NCBI GenBank assembly: GCA_003116995.1
Contig: BDSL01000007.1
Coordinates: forward strand, 1,736,001-1,800,000
Direction: 5' to 3'
Origin: Yamagishiella unicocca
Lineage: Eukaryota > Chlorophyta > Chlorophyceae > Chlamydomonadales > Volvocaceae
DNA length: 64,000 nt
The notes beneath the pieces are model-generated. The model did not search any database, was not told where the DNA came from, and saw nothing but the letters and a program-made list of their open reading frames with translations. Shown piece by piece: positions 48,142-60,500 of this stretch. The position numbers were made by a program, and so were the translations under genes. Numbering within the stretch: the first letter of the stretch is position 1; the number at the start of each line of letters is the position of its first letter.

Positions 48142-48895
48142 TACAGATGAATCCAGGGGCGGCGGCGGCATGTCGGGAGGCGGTGGCGGAGGAGGAGGCG
48201 GTGGCGGTGGCGGCGCCGAAGGTGCATCCGGCGGTGGTGCGTTCGGCGGTGGCATGTCCGGAGACATTGGGTTAGACCAGTCGGACGATGGGGTTGCCGG
48301 CGGTGGTGGTGGCGGTGGTGGTGGTGGTGGCGGCGGGCTGGCCATATTAGAGGGCGGCGGGGGTGCGTCAGGCGGTGGAGGCGGCGGCGGTGGTGGCGGC
48401 GGGGGCGGTGCAATGGGGCCATCTGGGGGCGGCGCCGTAGGCAGGCTGCCGGCAGGGCTGCTGGGTGAAGCCGGCACAAGGGGCATGTCGGGTGTACCCG
48501 GGGGCGGCGGCGGTGGCGGAGGGGGAGGGGGAGGGGGACTGGCGTCAATCACCGGCGGAGACGGTACTCCGGGAGGGGGAGGGGGCGGCGGGGGCGGTGG
48601 GGGCGGAGGAACGGAACCAGGCGGTGGTGGCGGGGAGGGCGCACCAGGCGACGAGGGGATAGTAGGGGCGGTGGCAGTGTCAGGCATGTCCGGAGTCGCC
48701 GGCGGCGGCGGTGGTGGCGGTGGCGGGGGTGGCGAAGGGCCCACGTCCGTAACAGGTTGTGAGGGCGCTACAGGTGGCGGCGGCGGCGGTGGTGGAGGTG
48801 GCGGGGGTGGCGCAGTGGGCTGATCGGGCGGCGGAGTCGACGGAGGTGGCAAGGCCGGCGCGTCCGGTGCTGGTTGTACGTCGTCGGGAGCGGCG

Positions 48896-48935
<40 letters not shown>

Positions 48936-49687
48936 CAGATGAATCCAGGGGCGGCGGCGGCACGGTAGGAGGCGGTGGCGGAGGAGGAGGCGGTGGCGGT
49001 GGCGGCGCCGAAGGTGCATCCGGCGGCGGCGCGTTCGGCGGTGGCATGTCCGGAGACATTGGGTTAGACCAGTCGGACGATGGGGTTGCCGGCGGTGGTG
49101 GCGGCGGTGGCGGTGGTGGTGGCGGTGGGGATGCAACACTAGCAGGCGGGGGGGGTGCGTCAGGCGGTGGAGGCGGCGGCGGGGGCGGCGGCGGGGGCGG
49201 TGCAATGGGGCCATCTGGGGGCGGCGCCGTTGGCAGGCTGCCGGTAGGGCTGCTGGGTGAAGCCGGCACAACGGGCATGTCGGGTGTACCCGGGGGCGGC
49301 GGCGGTGGCGGAGGCGGAGGGGGAGGCGGGGTGGCGTCAATCACCGGCGGAGACGGTACTCCGGGAGGGGGAGGGGGCGGCGGTGGCGGTGGGGGCGGAG
49401 GAAGGGAACCAGGCGGTGGTGGCGGGGATGGCGCACCAGACGACGAGGGGATAGTAGGGGCGCTGGCAGTATCGGGCATGTCCGGAGTCGCCGGCGGCGG
49501 CGGTGGTGGCGGCGGTGGGGGTGGCGAAGGGCCCAAGTCGTTAATAGGCGACGATGGCATTACAGGTGGCGGCGGCGGCGGTGGTGGCGGGGGGGGAGGT
49601 GGCGCAGTGGGCTGATCGGGCGGCGGAGTCGACGGAGGTGGCAAGGCCGGCGCGTCCGGTGCTGGTTGCACGTCGTCGGGAGCGGCG

Positions 49688-49727
<40 letters not shown>

Positions 49728-50479
49728 CAGATGAATCCAGGGGCGGCGGCGGCACGGTAGGAGGCGGTGGCGGAGGAGGAGGCGGTGGCGGTGGCGGCGC
49801 CGAAGGTGCATCCGGCGGCGGCGCGTTCGGCGGCGGCACGTCCGGAGACATTGGGTTAGACCAGTCGGACGATGGGGTTGCCGGCGGTGGTGGCGGCGGT
49901 GGTGGTGGTGGTGGTGGTGGGGTTGCAACATCTGCGGGTGGCAGTGGAGCGTGCGGCGGAGGCGGCGGAGGCGGCGGAGGTGGAGGCGGTGGCGTCAGAG
50001 GGGAGTCAGGGGGCGGCGCAGAAGGCGAGCTGGCAGCAGGGCTGCTGGGCGCTTCCGGTATCTGAGGCATGTCGGGTGTACCCGGGGGTGGCGGCGGTGG
50101 CGGAGGCGGAGGGGGAGGCGGGGTGGCGTCAATCACCGGCGGAGACGGTACTCCGGGAGGGGGAGGGGGCGGTGGGGGCGGTGGGGGCGGAGGAACGGAA
50201 CCAGGCGGTGGTGGCGGGGAGGGCGCGCCAGGCGACGAGGGGATAGTAGGGGCGGCGGCAGTATCGGGCATGTCCGGAGTCGCCGGTGGCGGCGGTGGCG
50301 GCGGCGGTGGCGGCGGTGGGGGGCCCACGTCGTTAATAGGTGACGACGGCATTACAGGTGGCGGCGGCGGCGGTGGTGGAGGTGGCGGTGGGGGCGCAGT
50401 GGGCTGATCGGGCGGCGGAGTCGACGGAGGTGGCAAGGCCGGCGCGTCCGGTACTAGTTGCACGTCGTCGGGAGCGGCG

Positions 50480-50518
<39 letters not shown>

Positions 50519-51070
50519 ACAGATGAATCCAGGGGCGGCGGCGGCACGTCGGGAGGCGGTGGCGGAGGAGGAGGCGGTGGCGGTGGGGGGGCCGAAGGTG
50601 CATCCGGCGGTGGTGCGTTCGGCGGCGGCATGTCCGGAGACATTGGGTTAGACCAGTCGGACGATGGGGTTGCCGGCGGTGGTGGCGGCGGTGGTGGTGG
50701 TGGTGGTGGTGGGGTTGCAACGTCTAAGGGTGGCAGTGGAGTGTGCGGCGGCGGCGGCGGAGGCGGTGGCGGCGGCGGAGGAGGAACTGAAACAGGCGGC
50801 GGAGGTGGGGACGGCACGCCAGGCGACGAGGGGACAGTAGGGCCAGTGGCAGTATCGGGCATGTCCGGAGTCGACGGCGGCGGCGGTGGTGGCGGCGGTG
50901 GGGGTGGCGAAGGGCCCGAGTCAATAGTAGGCAACGACGGCATTACAGGTGGCGGTGGCGGCGGTGGTGGCGGGGGGGGAGGTGGCGCAGTGGGCTGATC
51001 TGGCGGGGGAGTCGACGGAGGTGGCAAGGCCGGCGCAACAGGTGTTGGTTGCACGTCGTCGGGAGCGGCG

Positions 51071-51110
<40 letters not shown>

Positions 51111-52657
51111 TAGATGAATCCAGGGGCGGCGGCGGCACGTCGGGAGGCGGTGGCGGAGGAGGAGGCGGTGGCGGTGGCGGCGCCGAAGGTGCATCCGGCG
51201 GTGGTGCGTTCGGCGGCGGCATGTCCGGAGACATTGGGTTAGACCAGTCGGACGATGGGGTTGCCGGCGGTGGTGGCGGCGGTGGCGGTGGTGGTGGCGG
51301 TGGGGATGCAACACTAGCAGGCGGGGGGGGTGCGTCAGGCGGTGGAGGCGGCGGCGGGGGCGGCGGCGGGGGCGGTGCAATGGGGCCATCTGGGGGCGGC
51401 GCCGTTGGCAGGCTGCCGGCAGGGCTGCTGGGTGAAGCCGGCACAACGGGCATGTCGGGTGTACCCGGGGGCGGCGGCGGTGGCGGAGGCGGAGGGGGAG
51501 GCGGGGTGGCGTCAATCACCGGCGGAGACGGTACTCCGGGAGGGGGAGGGGGTGGCGGGGGCGGTGGGGGCGGAGGAACGGAACCAGGCGGTGGTGGCGG
51601 GGATGGCGCACCAGGCGACGAGGGGATAGTAGGGGCGGCGGCAGTGTCGGGCATGTCCGGAGTCGCCGGCGGCGGCGGTGGTGGCGGCGGTGGGGGTGGT
51701 GAAGGGTCCGCGTCAATAATAGGCGACGACGGCATTACAGGTGGCGGCGGCGGCGGTGGTGGAGGTGGCGGTGGGGGCGCAGTGGGCTGATCTGGCGGCG
51801 GAGCCGATGGAGGTGGCAAGGCCGGCGCGCCCGGTGCTGGCTGCACGTCGTCGGGAGCGGCGGGCGGCGGCGGCGGTGGGGGAGGTGGGGGCGGCGGCGG
51901 CACAGATGAATCCAGGGGCGGCGGCGGCACGTCGGGAGGCGGTGGCGGAGGAGGAGGCGGTGGCGGTGGCGGCGCCGAAGGTGCGCCTGGCGGAGGCGAT
52001 TCGATATCCGACGGCTCATCAGGCGTCATCGGATAGCTCTTATCCGAAGGGAACGCTGGTGGTGGCGGCGGTGGCGGCGGAGGCGGCGGCGGGGGACTGG
52101 CGAGGTCAGAAGGCGGCGGGGGCGCATCAGGCGGTGGCGGTGGAGGCGGTGGCGGCGGCGGGGGCGGTGCAATGGGGCCATCTGGGGGTGGCGCCGTTGG
52201 CAGGCTGCCGGCAGGGCTGCTGGGTGAAGCCGGCACAACGGGCATGTCGGGTGTACCCGGGGGCGGAGGCGGTGGAGGCGGCGGAGGGGGAGGCGGATTG
52301 GCGTCAATCACCGGCGGAGACGGTACTCCGGGAGGGGGAGGGGGCGGCGGGGGCGGTGGGGGCGGAGGAACGGAACCAGGCGGTGGTGGCGGTGAGGGCG
52401 CACCAGGCGACGAGGGGATAGTAGGGGCGCTGGCAGTATCGGGCATGTCCGGAGTCGACGGCGGGGGCGGTGGTGGCGGCGGTGGGGGTGGCGAAGGGCC
52501 CATGTCGTTAATAGGCGACGACGGCATTACAGGGGGCGGCGGTGGTGGCGGTGGAGGTGGCGGTGGTGGGGCAGTAGGCTGATCGGGCGGCGGAGCCGAT
52601 GGAGGTGGCAAGGCCGGCGCGTCCGGTGCTGGTTGCACGTCGTCGGGAGCGGCCGGT

Positions 52658-52689
<32 letters not shown>

Positions 52690-53446
52690 TGGCGCAGATG
52701 AATCCAGGGGCGGCGGCGGCGCGTCGGGAGGCGGTGGCGGAGGAGGAGGCGGTGGCGGTGGCGGCGCCGAAGGTGCATCCGGCGGTGGTGCATTCGGCGG
52801 TGGCATGTCCGGAGACATTGGGTTAGACCAGTCGGACGATGGGGTTGCCGGCGGTGGTGGCGGCGGTGGTGGTGGTGGTGGTGGTGGGGTTGCAACATCT
52901 GCGGGTGGCAGTGGAGTGTGCGGCGGAGGCGGCGGAGGCGGCGGAGGTGGAGGCGGTGGCGTCAGAGGGGAGTCAGGCGGCGGCGCAGAAGGCGAGCTGG
53001 CACCAGGGCTGCTGGGCGCATCTGGCATTTGAGGCATGTCGGGTGTACCCGGGGGCGGCGGCGGTGGCGGAGGCGGAGGGGGAGGCGGGGTGGCGTCAAT
53101 CACCGGCGGAGACGGTACTCCGGGAGGGGGAGGGGGCGGCGGGGGCGGCGGTGGCGGAGGAACGGAACCAGGCGGTGGTGGCGGTGAGGGCGCACCAGGC
53201 GACGAGGGGATAGTAGGGGCGGCGGCAGTGTCGGGCATGTCCGGAGTCGCCGGCGGCGGCGGTGGTGGCGGTGGCGGCGGTGGCGAAGGGCCCACGTCCG
53301 CAACAGGTTGTGAGGGCGCTACAGGTGGCGGCGGCGGCGGTGGTGGAGGTGGCGGTGGGGGCGCAGTGGGCTGATCGGGCGGCGGAGCCGATGGAGGTGG
53401 CAAGGCCGGCTCGTCCGGTGCTGGTTGCACGTCGTCGGGAGCGGCG

Positions 53447-53485
<39 letters not shown>

Positions 53486-54238
53486 ACAGATGAATCCAGG
53501 GGCGGCGGCGGCACGGTAGGAGGCGGTGGCGGAGGAGGAGGCGGTGGCGGTGGGGGGGCCGAAGGTGCATCCGGCGGTGGTGCATTCGGCGGCGGCACGT
53601 CCGGAGACATTGGGTTAGACCAGTCGGACGATGGGGTTGCCGGCGGTGGTGGCGGCGGTGGTGGTGGTGGTGGTGGTGGGGTTGCAACATCTGCGGGTGG
53701 CAGTGGAGTGTGCGGCGGAGGCGGCGGAGGCGGCGGAGGTGGAGGCGGTGGCGTCAGAGGGGAGTCAGGCGGCGGCGCAGAAGGCGAGCTGGCACCAGGG
53801 CTGCTGGGCGCATCTGGCATTTGAGGCATGTCGGGTGTACCCGGGGGTGGCGGCGGTGGCGGAGGCGGAGGGGGAGGCGGGGTGGCGTCAATCACCGGCG
53901 GAGACGGTACTCCGGGAGGGGGAGGGGGCGGCGGGGGCGGCGGTGGCGGAGGAACGGAACCAGGCGGTGGTGGCGGTGAGGGCGCACCAGGCGACGAGGG
54001 GATAGTAGGGGCGGCGGCAGTGTCGGGCATGTCCGGAGCCGCCGGCGGCGGCGGTGGTGGCGGTGGCGGCGGTGGCGAAGGGCCCACGTCCGTAACAGGT
54101 TGTGAGGGCATTACAGGTGGCGGCGGCGGCGGTGGTGGCGGGGGGGGAGGTGGCGCAGTGGGCTGATCTGGCGGCGGAGTCGACGGAGGTGGCAAGGCCG
54201 GCGCGTCCGGTGCTGGTTGCACGTCGTCGGGAGCGGCG

Positions 54239-54277
<39 letters not shown>

Positions 54278-54505
54278 ACAGATGAATCAAGGGGCGGCGG
54301 CGGCACGGTAGGAGGCGGTGGCGGAGGAGGAGGCGGTGGCGGTAGGGGGGCCGAAGGTGCATCCGGCGGTGGTGCATTCGGCGGCGGCATGTCCGGAGAC
54401 ATTGGGTTAGACCAGTCGGACGATGGGGTTGCCGGTGGTGGTGGCGGCGGTGGTGGTGGTGGTGGCGGCGGGCTGGCGACGTCCGAAGGCAACAGGGGTG
54501 AATCA

Positions 54506-54541
<36 letters not shown>

Positions 54542-57500
54542 GGCGCCACTGGTCCGTCAGGGGGCGGCGCGTTCGGTGAGTTCTCAGCGGATGGGCTGGC
54601 GGGCGCGAGGGGCGCCTCGGGCGTGGCCGGTGTTCCTGGGGGCGGGGGCGGAGGCGGAGGCGGAGGCGGAGGCGGTGGGGCAGAGCTATCAATCACTGGT
54701 GAAAATGGAATGCTAGGCGGCGGCGGTGGTGGGGGGGGGGGTGGAGGCGGCGGGGCTGAAGGCGCGTCCGGAGGGGGCGCAGTGGGCGGCGGCACGTTCG
54801 GGGCTAACGGATTCGCCCTATTGGACGATGGAGTTGCTGGTGGCGGTGGGGGCGGTGGGGGCGGCGGCGGCGGTGGCGTAGCGGAACCTATAACCGGCGA
54901 CGACGGTACGACGGGCGGCGGTGGCGGTGGGGGCGGCGGTGGGGGTGGCGGGGCTGAAGGCGCGTCCGGAGGGGGCGCAGTGGGCGGCGGCACGTTCGGA
55001 GCTAACGGATTCGGCGTGTCGTTTAACGGGGTTGCTGGCGGCGGTGGTGGTGGCGGCGGTGGCGGTGGCGGCGTTGAGGAATCTATAACCGGCGACGACG
55101 GTACGACGGGTGGCGGTGGCGGTGGAGGCGGCGGTGGGGGTGGCGGGGCGGTAGGTGCATCCGGCGGGGGTGCAGTGGGCGGCGGCACGTTTGGGGCTAA
55201 CGGATTCGGCCTATCGGATAACGGGGTTGCCGGCGGCGGCGGTGGTGGTGGTGGCGGAGGCGGAGGCGGCGCAGAAGAACCTATGACTGGCGGCGGCGGT
55301 ATGACGGGCGGCGGGGGCGGCGGTGGCGGGGGCGGCGGGGGCGGCGCAGACGGTGCGTCTGGGGGGGGCGCACGCGGCGTACTAACTGTCGGGTTCGATG
55401 GGGATGAGGGAATCTCCGGCATGTCCGGCGTACCAGGAGGAGGTGGCGGTGGAGGTGGCGGCGGGGGGGGCGCAACGGAGCCTATTACCGGCGACGACGG
55501 TACGACGGGCGGCGGTGGCGGTGGAGGCGGCGGCGGGGGTGGCGGGGCTGTAGGTGCATCCGGCGGAGGTGCAGTCGGCGGCGGCACGTTCGGAGCTAAC
55601 GGATTTGGCTGATCGGATAATGGGGTTGCCGGCGGCGGCGGCGGTGGTGGTGGCGGCGGCGGCGGCGGCGTAGCGGAACCTATAACCGGCGACGACGGTA
55701 CGACGGGCGGCGGTGGCGGTGGAGGCGGCGGTGGGGGTGGCGGGGCTGAAGGCGCGTCCGGCGGGGGCGCAGTGGGCGGCGGCACGTTCGGGGCTAACGG
55801 ACTCGGCTGATCGGATAACGGGGTTGCTGGCGGCGGCGGTGGTGGCGGCGGTGGCGGTGGCGGCGTTGAGGAATCTATAACCGGCGACGACGGTACGACG
55901 GGTGGCGGTGGCGGTGGAGGCGGCGGTGGGGGTGGCGGGGCGGTAGGTGCATCCGGCGGGGGCGCAGTGGGCGGCGGCACGTTCGGGGCTAACGGATTCG
56001 GCCTATCGTTGAACGGGGCTGCCGGCGGCGGCGGTGGTGGTGGTGGCGGAGGCGGAGGCGGCGCAGAGGAATCTATGACTGGCGGCGGCGGTATGACGGG
56101 CGGCGGGGGCGGCGGGGGCGGTGGCGGCGGGGGCGGCGCAGACGGTGCGTCGGGGGGAGGTGCACGCGGCGTACTAACTGTCGGGTTCGATGGGGATGAG
56201 GGAATCTCCGGCATGTCCGGCGTACCAGGAGGAGGTGGCGGTGGAGGTGGCGGCGGGGGGGGCGCAACGGAGCCTATTACCGGCGACGACGGTACGACGG
56301 GCGGCGGTGGCGGTGGAGGCGGCGGTGGGGGCGGCGGGGCTGTAGGTGCATCTGGCGGGGGTGCAGTAGGCGGCGGCAAGTCCGGGGCCACTGGGTCGGG
56401 CCGACTGGATGATGGCGTTGCTGGCGGCGGCGGTGGCGGTGGTGGTGGCGGCGGCGGGGCCGAGGCGGCGATGTCCGGCGACGACGGTACGACAGGCGGC
56501 GGTGGCGGTGGAGGCGGCGGTGGGGGCGGCGGGGCTGTAGGTGCGTCCGGCGGGGGTGCAGTAGGCGGCGGCAAGTCCGGGGCCACTGGGTTGGGCCGAC
56601 TGGATGATGGCGTTGCTGGCGGCGGCGGTGGCGGTGGTGGTGGCGGCGGCGGGGCAGAGGCGGCGATGTCCGGCGACGACGGTACGACGGGCGGCGGTGG
56701 CGGTGGCGGCGGCGGTGGGGGCGGCGGGGCTGTAGGTGCGTCCGGCGGGGGTGCAGTAGGCGGCGGCAAATCCGGGGCCACTGGGTTGGGCCGACTGGAT
56801 GATGGCGTTGCTGGCGGCGGCGGTGGCGGCGGCGGTGGCGGTGGGGGGCTCCGCGAGGCCTGAGGAAGGTCTGGTGGTTGACCCGGCGGGGGTGGAGGAG
56901 GAGGCGGTGGGGGCGGCGGGGCCACAAACAAACCATCAGGAACGTCCGGAGGCGGTCCCGCCGGTGGCGGGAAGCTCGGTGCCACGGGCTGATCTCCGTC
57001 TGTGTCTGGCGCCCCTGGTGGCGGCGGCGGTGGCGGCGGTGGTGGCGGTGGCGACATAACCTCTGTCACGGGAGTTGGCGGCAAGCCAGGAGGCGGCGGC
57101 GGCGGGGGTGGCGGCGGCGGCGGGGGACCCGCGTCCTCGAGGTCGTTGGGTGGCGGCGGCACGTCGGGCGGGTCCGGCCAGAACGGTGCGCCTGGCGCGA
57201 ACTCGCTCGCCGGTACCGCAGGGGGCGGCGGCGGCGGCGGCGGAGGCGGCGGAGGCAATAACGGTGGCGGCTGTGCTGGCGGCGGCGGCGGCGGCGGCGG
57301 TGGCGGCGGTGGCGAAGGCTGCGGCGGGAGGCCTGGCTGCTGCGGAGGCTCCCACGGCGCGCTCATCTGACTCGGGCCGCCAGGCACAGGCGGCGGGAAG
57401 TCCGGCAGCGAGGGCGGCATTACGGGCATGTACGGCAAGCCTGGGAGCGGTGGCTGGGGCGGCCACGGGACCGGCGGGTCCGTGCCTGGAGGCGGGGTCG

Positions 57501-60500
57501 GCGGGGAGTACGGCGGAATGGACGGCGGCGCAGTAGGGGCCGCGGGCACCAGTGGCGCCTGCAGCGCCCAGTAGTCCGATCGGCACACGAAGCCCAGGCG
57601 GTCGCTGCAGTCCCGGTCGTCCCAGCGGTGGCAGTAGTTGGTGCCATCCCCCACCATCTCCGCTGCAACGCAATCTTGGCTGCCACCGAAGTTATCTGGC
57701 TGGTAGTTGAGCTTGTCAGCGATTGCTGGCAGGGAGCAGTTTCCGGCTGTTGGGTTGAAGACGCTTATGCCTGATGCGGTGCCGTTGGAGAACCAGAACC
57801 ACGAGTTGGAATCCAGGTGGTCGCGGTGCAGCCCGATCCAGATTGACGGGTCGTACAACTGCGGAAGAGGCGGGAGAAACGAAATGGGCCAGGGGTTGCA
57901 GCAGTCGAACAATGCCAACGAAGAACGCAATGTGGGTTAAACCTGGCAAGCATGCTTGCCGGTGCTCCGCTCAACAGGTCCACAAAGCCGCTACGGCCAC
58001 CCCTGCCGCGAAAGCAGGCGCCGCAGAGACAACATGGGCCCACACGGGTGCGGCTGTGGCAGGATGACGCGGCACAAACCGTTTGGTGCACGTCAGCAAC
58101 GCTCCCAGAACCTTGGCCCCACAGCCAGCTGTGTTGCCGTCAAGGCAGCCCTCCCGTCTCGCTTCCCTTCGTCCTCCCTACAAACTCCAACCCGTTCCAA
58201 ACTCCAACCCGTTCCAAACTCCAACCCGTTCCAAACGACTAGCCCCGCCAGCACCGGCCTGCAGCTAGGCTGCTGCCGCCGCCGTGCCGGGCCGTCCCTC
58301 ACCGCCGTGACGTCTGCCTGCAGCAGCTCCATGACGCCGCTGTACGCGGCACCATCCTCGAAGTAGGCCAGGACCGTTCCGTAGGTGTTGCACAGCTGGT
58401 CCGCCTCCTCGAACGACAACGCCTCGGCCACGTACAGCCAGGAGACGCCCCCGTAGCTCACGTTGCGCAGCGCAGGAACTGCGCGGCGGGTGTGGAAGGG
58501 TTACATTGCGGTAGGTAGGTAGGTAGGTAGGTAGGTAGGTAGGTAGGTAGGTAGGTAGGTAGGTAGGTAGGTAGGTAGGCTGGGTGGTTGCAGGGCATGC
58601 GTGGAGTAGCATGGACGGATGTACATCGTGTGGTACATGTATGTGGTGAGTTAAGAACGTGGGATGGGGGCAGAGCATGTGCTTCAACGGTGTGGGGACT
58701 CACTGCTGGACAAGGGCGGCGGTGGCGGCGCCGAGGAGGCGGCCGGCGGCGGCGCGGGCGCGTCCGTATTGACACCGCGCAGGACCTTGCAGATGAAGCG
58801 GTACGGCTCCAGGCAGTCCACCGCCGCCCACTTGCCACCCCACAGCTGGTCCACTGCGCGACGAGACCGAGGAGGGCAGGGGGGGGCAGGGGGAGACTTT
58901 CCGGCACTGGCATTTCGGTACGGTGGTGTACAGTGCCTATACGGCACACACCAACGTGGGGACCTTCACCTATCCCCACGACTCCCGGCTCCTGGACGCC
59001 GCTGAAACCCTAACCGGAAGCTGCTGGAAAGGGGACACCCAACTCTGACCTAGCCACGCGGGCGCATTCAAATGCTGGCGGCAGCCACTTGGTGCTTCGC
59101 ACTTGTGCCCCGTGGCAACCGGCTTGGCCAGGGCTGTGAAGCTCACCGTGCCCTGCCAACCGTGTGGACCAAGCAAAATGCGCTAACCAGCTGGCCACGC
59201 TCTTTCACTGCGAATAACAGCAATCCCCTCCCGAGCGGCGCGCACCTGCGGCGCAGTCATTGCCCTCCGAGTCCGTGAACGGCAGGCCCCAGTTGTCGTA
59301 CACGGATGGGCCGCCGTCAGCCCAGGCGAAGGAGGCCTCGCCGGAAGTCAGCTGCAGCGGGGGCCAGGGCAACGACAAGAGGGCAAGAAGGTGGAGGCGG
59401 GGTAGACCGTCGCGGGCTTAATGATGCTGCTTGTCAAGCACCGAAACGGACCGTACATGAAGACAAATGGCGCCCTCGTCGTTTGTACTCCAGCGTCATC
59501 CGACCTATGGCCGCGCGCTGACGCCCGCCCGCCCGCCCTTAACGTGACAGCAATCCCCAACACGACCCATATCACGCTCCGACTATCATCACATTTCCGA
59601 CCCATATCACGCTCCAGCACACATCACGTTTCCGACCCACATCGCGTTCAGGCCCAAACCTGTTCCGACCCACACCACGTTTTCGACCCACATCATATTT
59701 CCGACCCACATCACGTTTCCAACCCAAATCCTGTCCGAATAAAAAACTGCTCCGACCCATATCACGCTCCCACCAACATCACGTTTTTAACCCATATCAC
59801 GTATCACGTTTTCGACCCAAATCTTGTTCGGACCTACATCTATTCCGACCCATATCACGTTTCCGAGCCCACATCATGTTTAGGGCCCCTGCTGTCGCTT
59901 AGCCCCTGCTCCGTTGCCTCCTCGCATACACGCCCCCAAGACCTCCATTACTAAGGCTCTACAGTACGCCCCGCACCCTTCGCCGGGCCCCCGGCTCCGC
60001 ACCTGGTCGTAGCCAATCCACACGCTATTGTCATCGCTGGCCAGAGCTGTGTCGAAGACAGCCCACACGGCAGTGAACTCATCAGAGGAGTGGAAGGACG
60101 CCAAGTAGCCCCCGTTGCTGCTGCAGTACGCCACGGCTTCGGCATACGGCAGCTCGCCGCCGTACATTAGGTACTCGTACAAGCCGCGCCGGATGCTCAC
60201 GGGCGCGCTGCCCGGCGGCGGCGGCGGCGGCGGCGCCGGCGATGGCGGCGGCGACAGGGCGGCGTTCGACGCAGGCGTTGCGCATAGGAAGGGCAGCTGC
60301 ACGGCACAGCCCGCGGGCGTGTAGGCGTACTGGTCCGAGGGGTCGGCGGACACACACCCTAGCACGGGCCACGCGCCGGTGTAGACACCGCTCTTCCACG
60401 CTACGAATGCAGGTGGCGTGGTGCCGTCCAGGGATGCGTACTGCCCGAGCAGCGCTCGGATCCCCACCCAGAAGGGCGACTCGCCCGCCTGCAGCGACAT

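Larger units (their letters stand above)
46702..57858 (-). other. Exon 7: 11,157-bp polyproline shaft exon
   Basis: One uninterrupted exon of 3,719 codons, bounded by acceptor TTCCGCAG and donor GTAAGT, both phase 0. The first ~107 residues finish lectin domain 5 ([17 protein letters not shown]). The rest is polyproline: runs of mostly 13 Pro (11 in defined places) separated by alternating linkers of about 28-30 and 11-13 residues. The linkers are rich in Ala, Asp, Ser, Thr and Pro and lack Cys and Tyr almost entirely. Such tracts become hydroxyproline, are arabinosylated and form a polyproline-II rod. All four Pro codons are mixed within each run. Confidence 0.9.

Noticed and set aside
46702..57325. 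CRISPR-like or satellite array interpretation of the 792-bp repeats
   Set aside because: The repeats are in frame, code for protein modules and lie in a eukaryotic exon; there are no spacers or palindromic direct repeats.
38873..57370. Many long + strand frames encoding glycine-rich proteins
   Set aside because: They are the antisense of Pro codons (CCN read as NGG/GGN). They lack splice-consistent structure, begin and end arbitrarily, and vanish where the minus-strand protein leaves polyproline.
38673..57500. Arg/His-rich minus-strand frames overlapping the shaft
   Set aside because: They are +1/+2 frame readings of the same Pro-rich sequence and break at the linkers. Only the Pro frame is continuous across exon 7.
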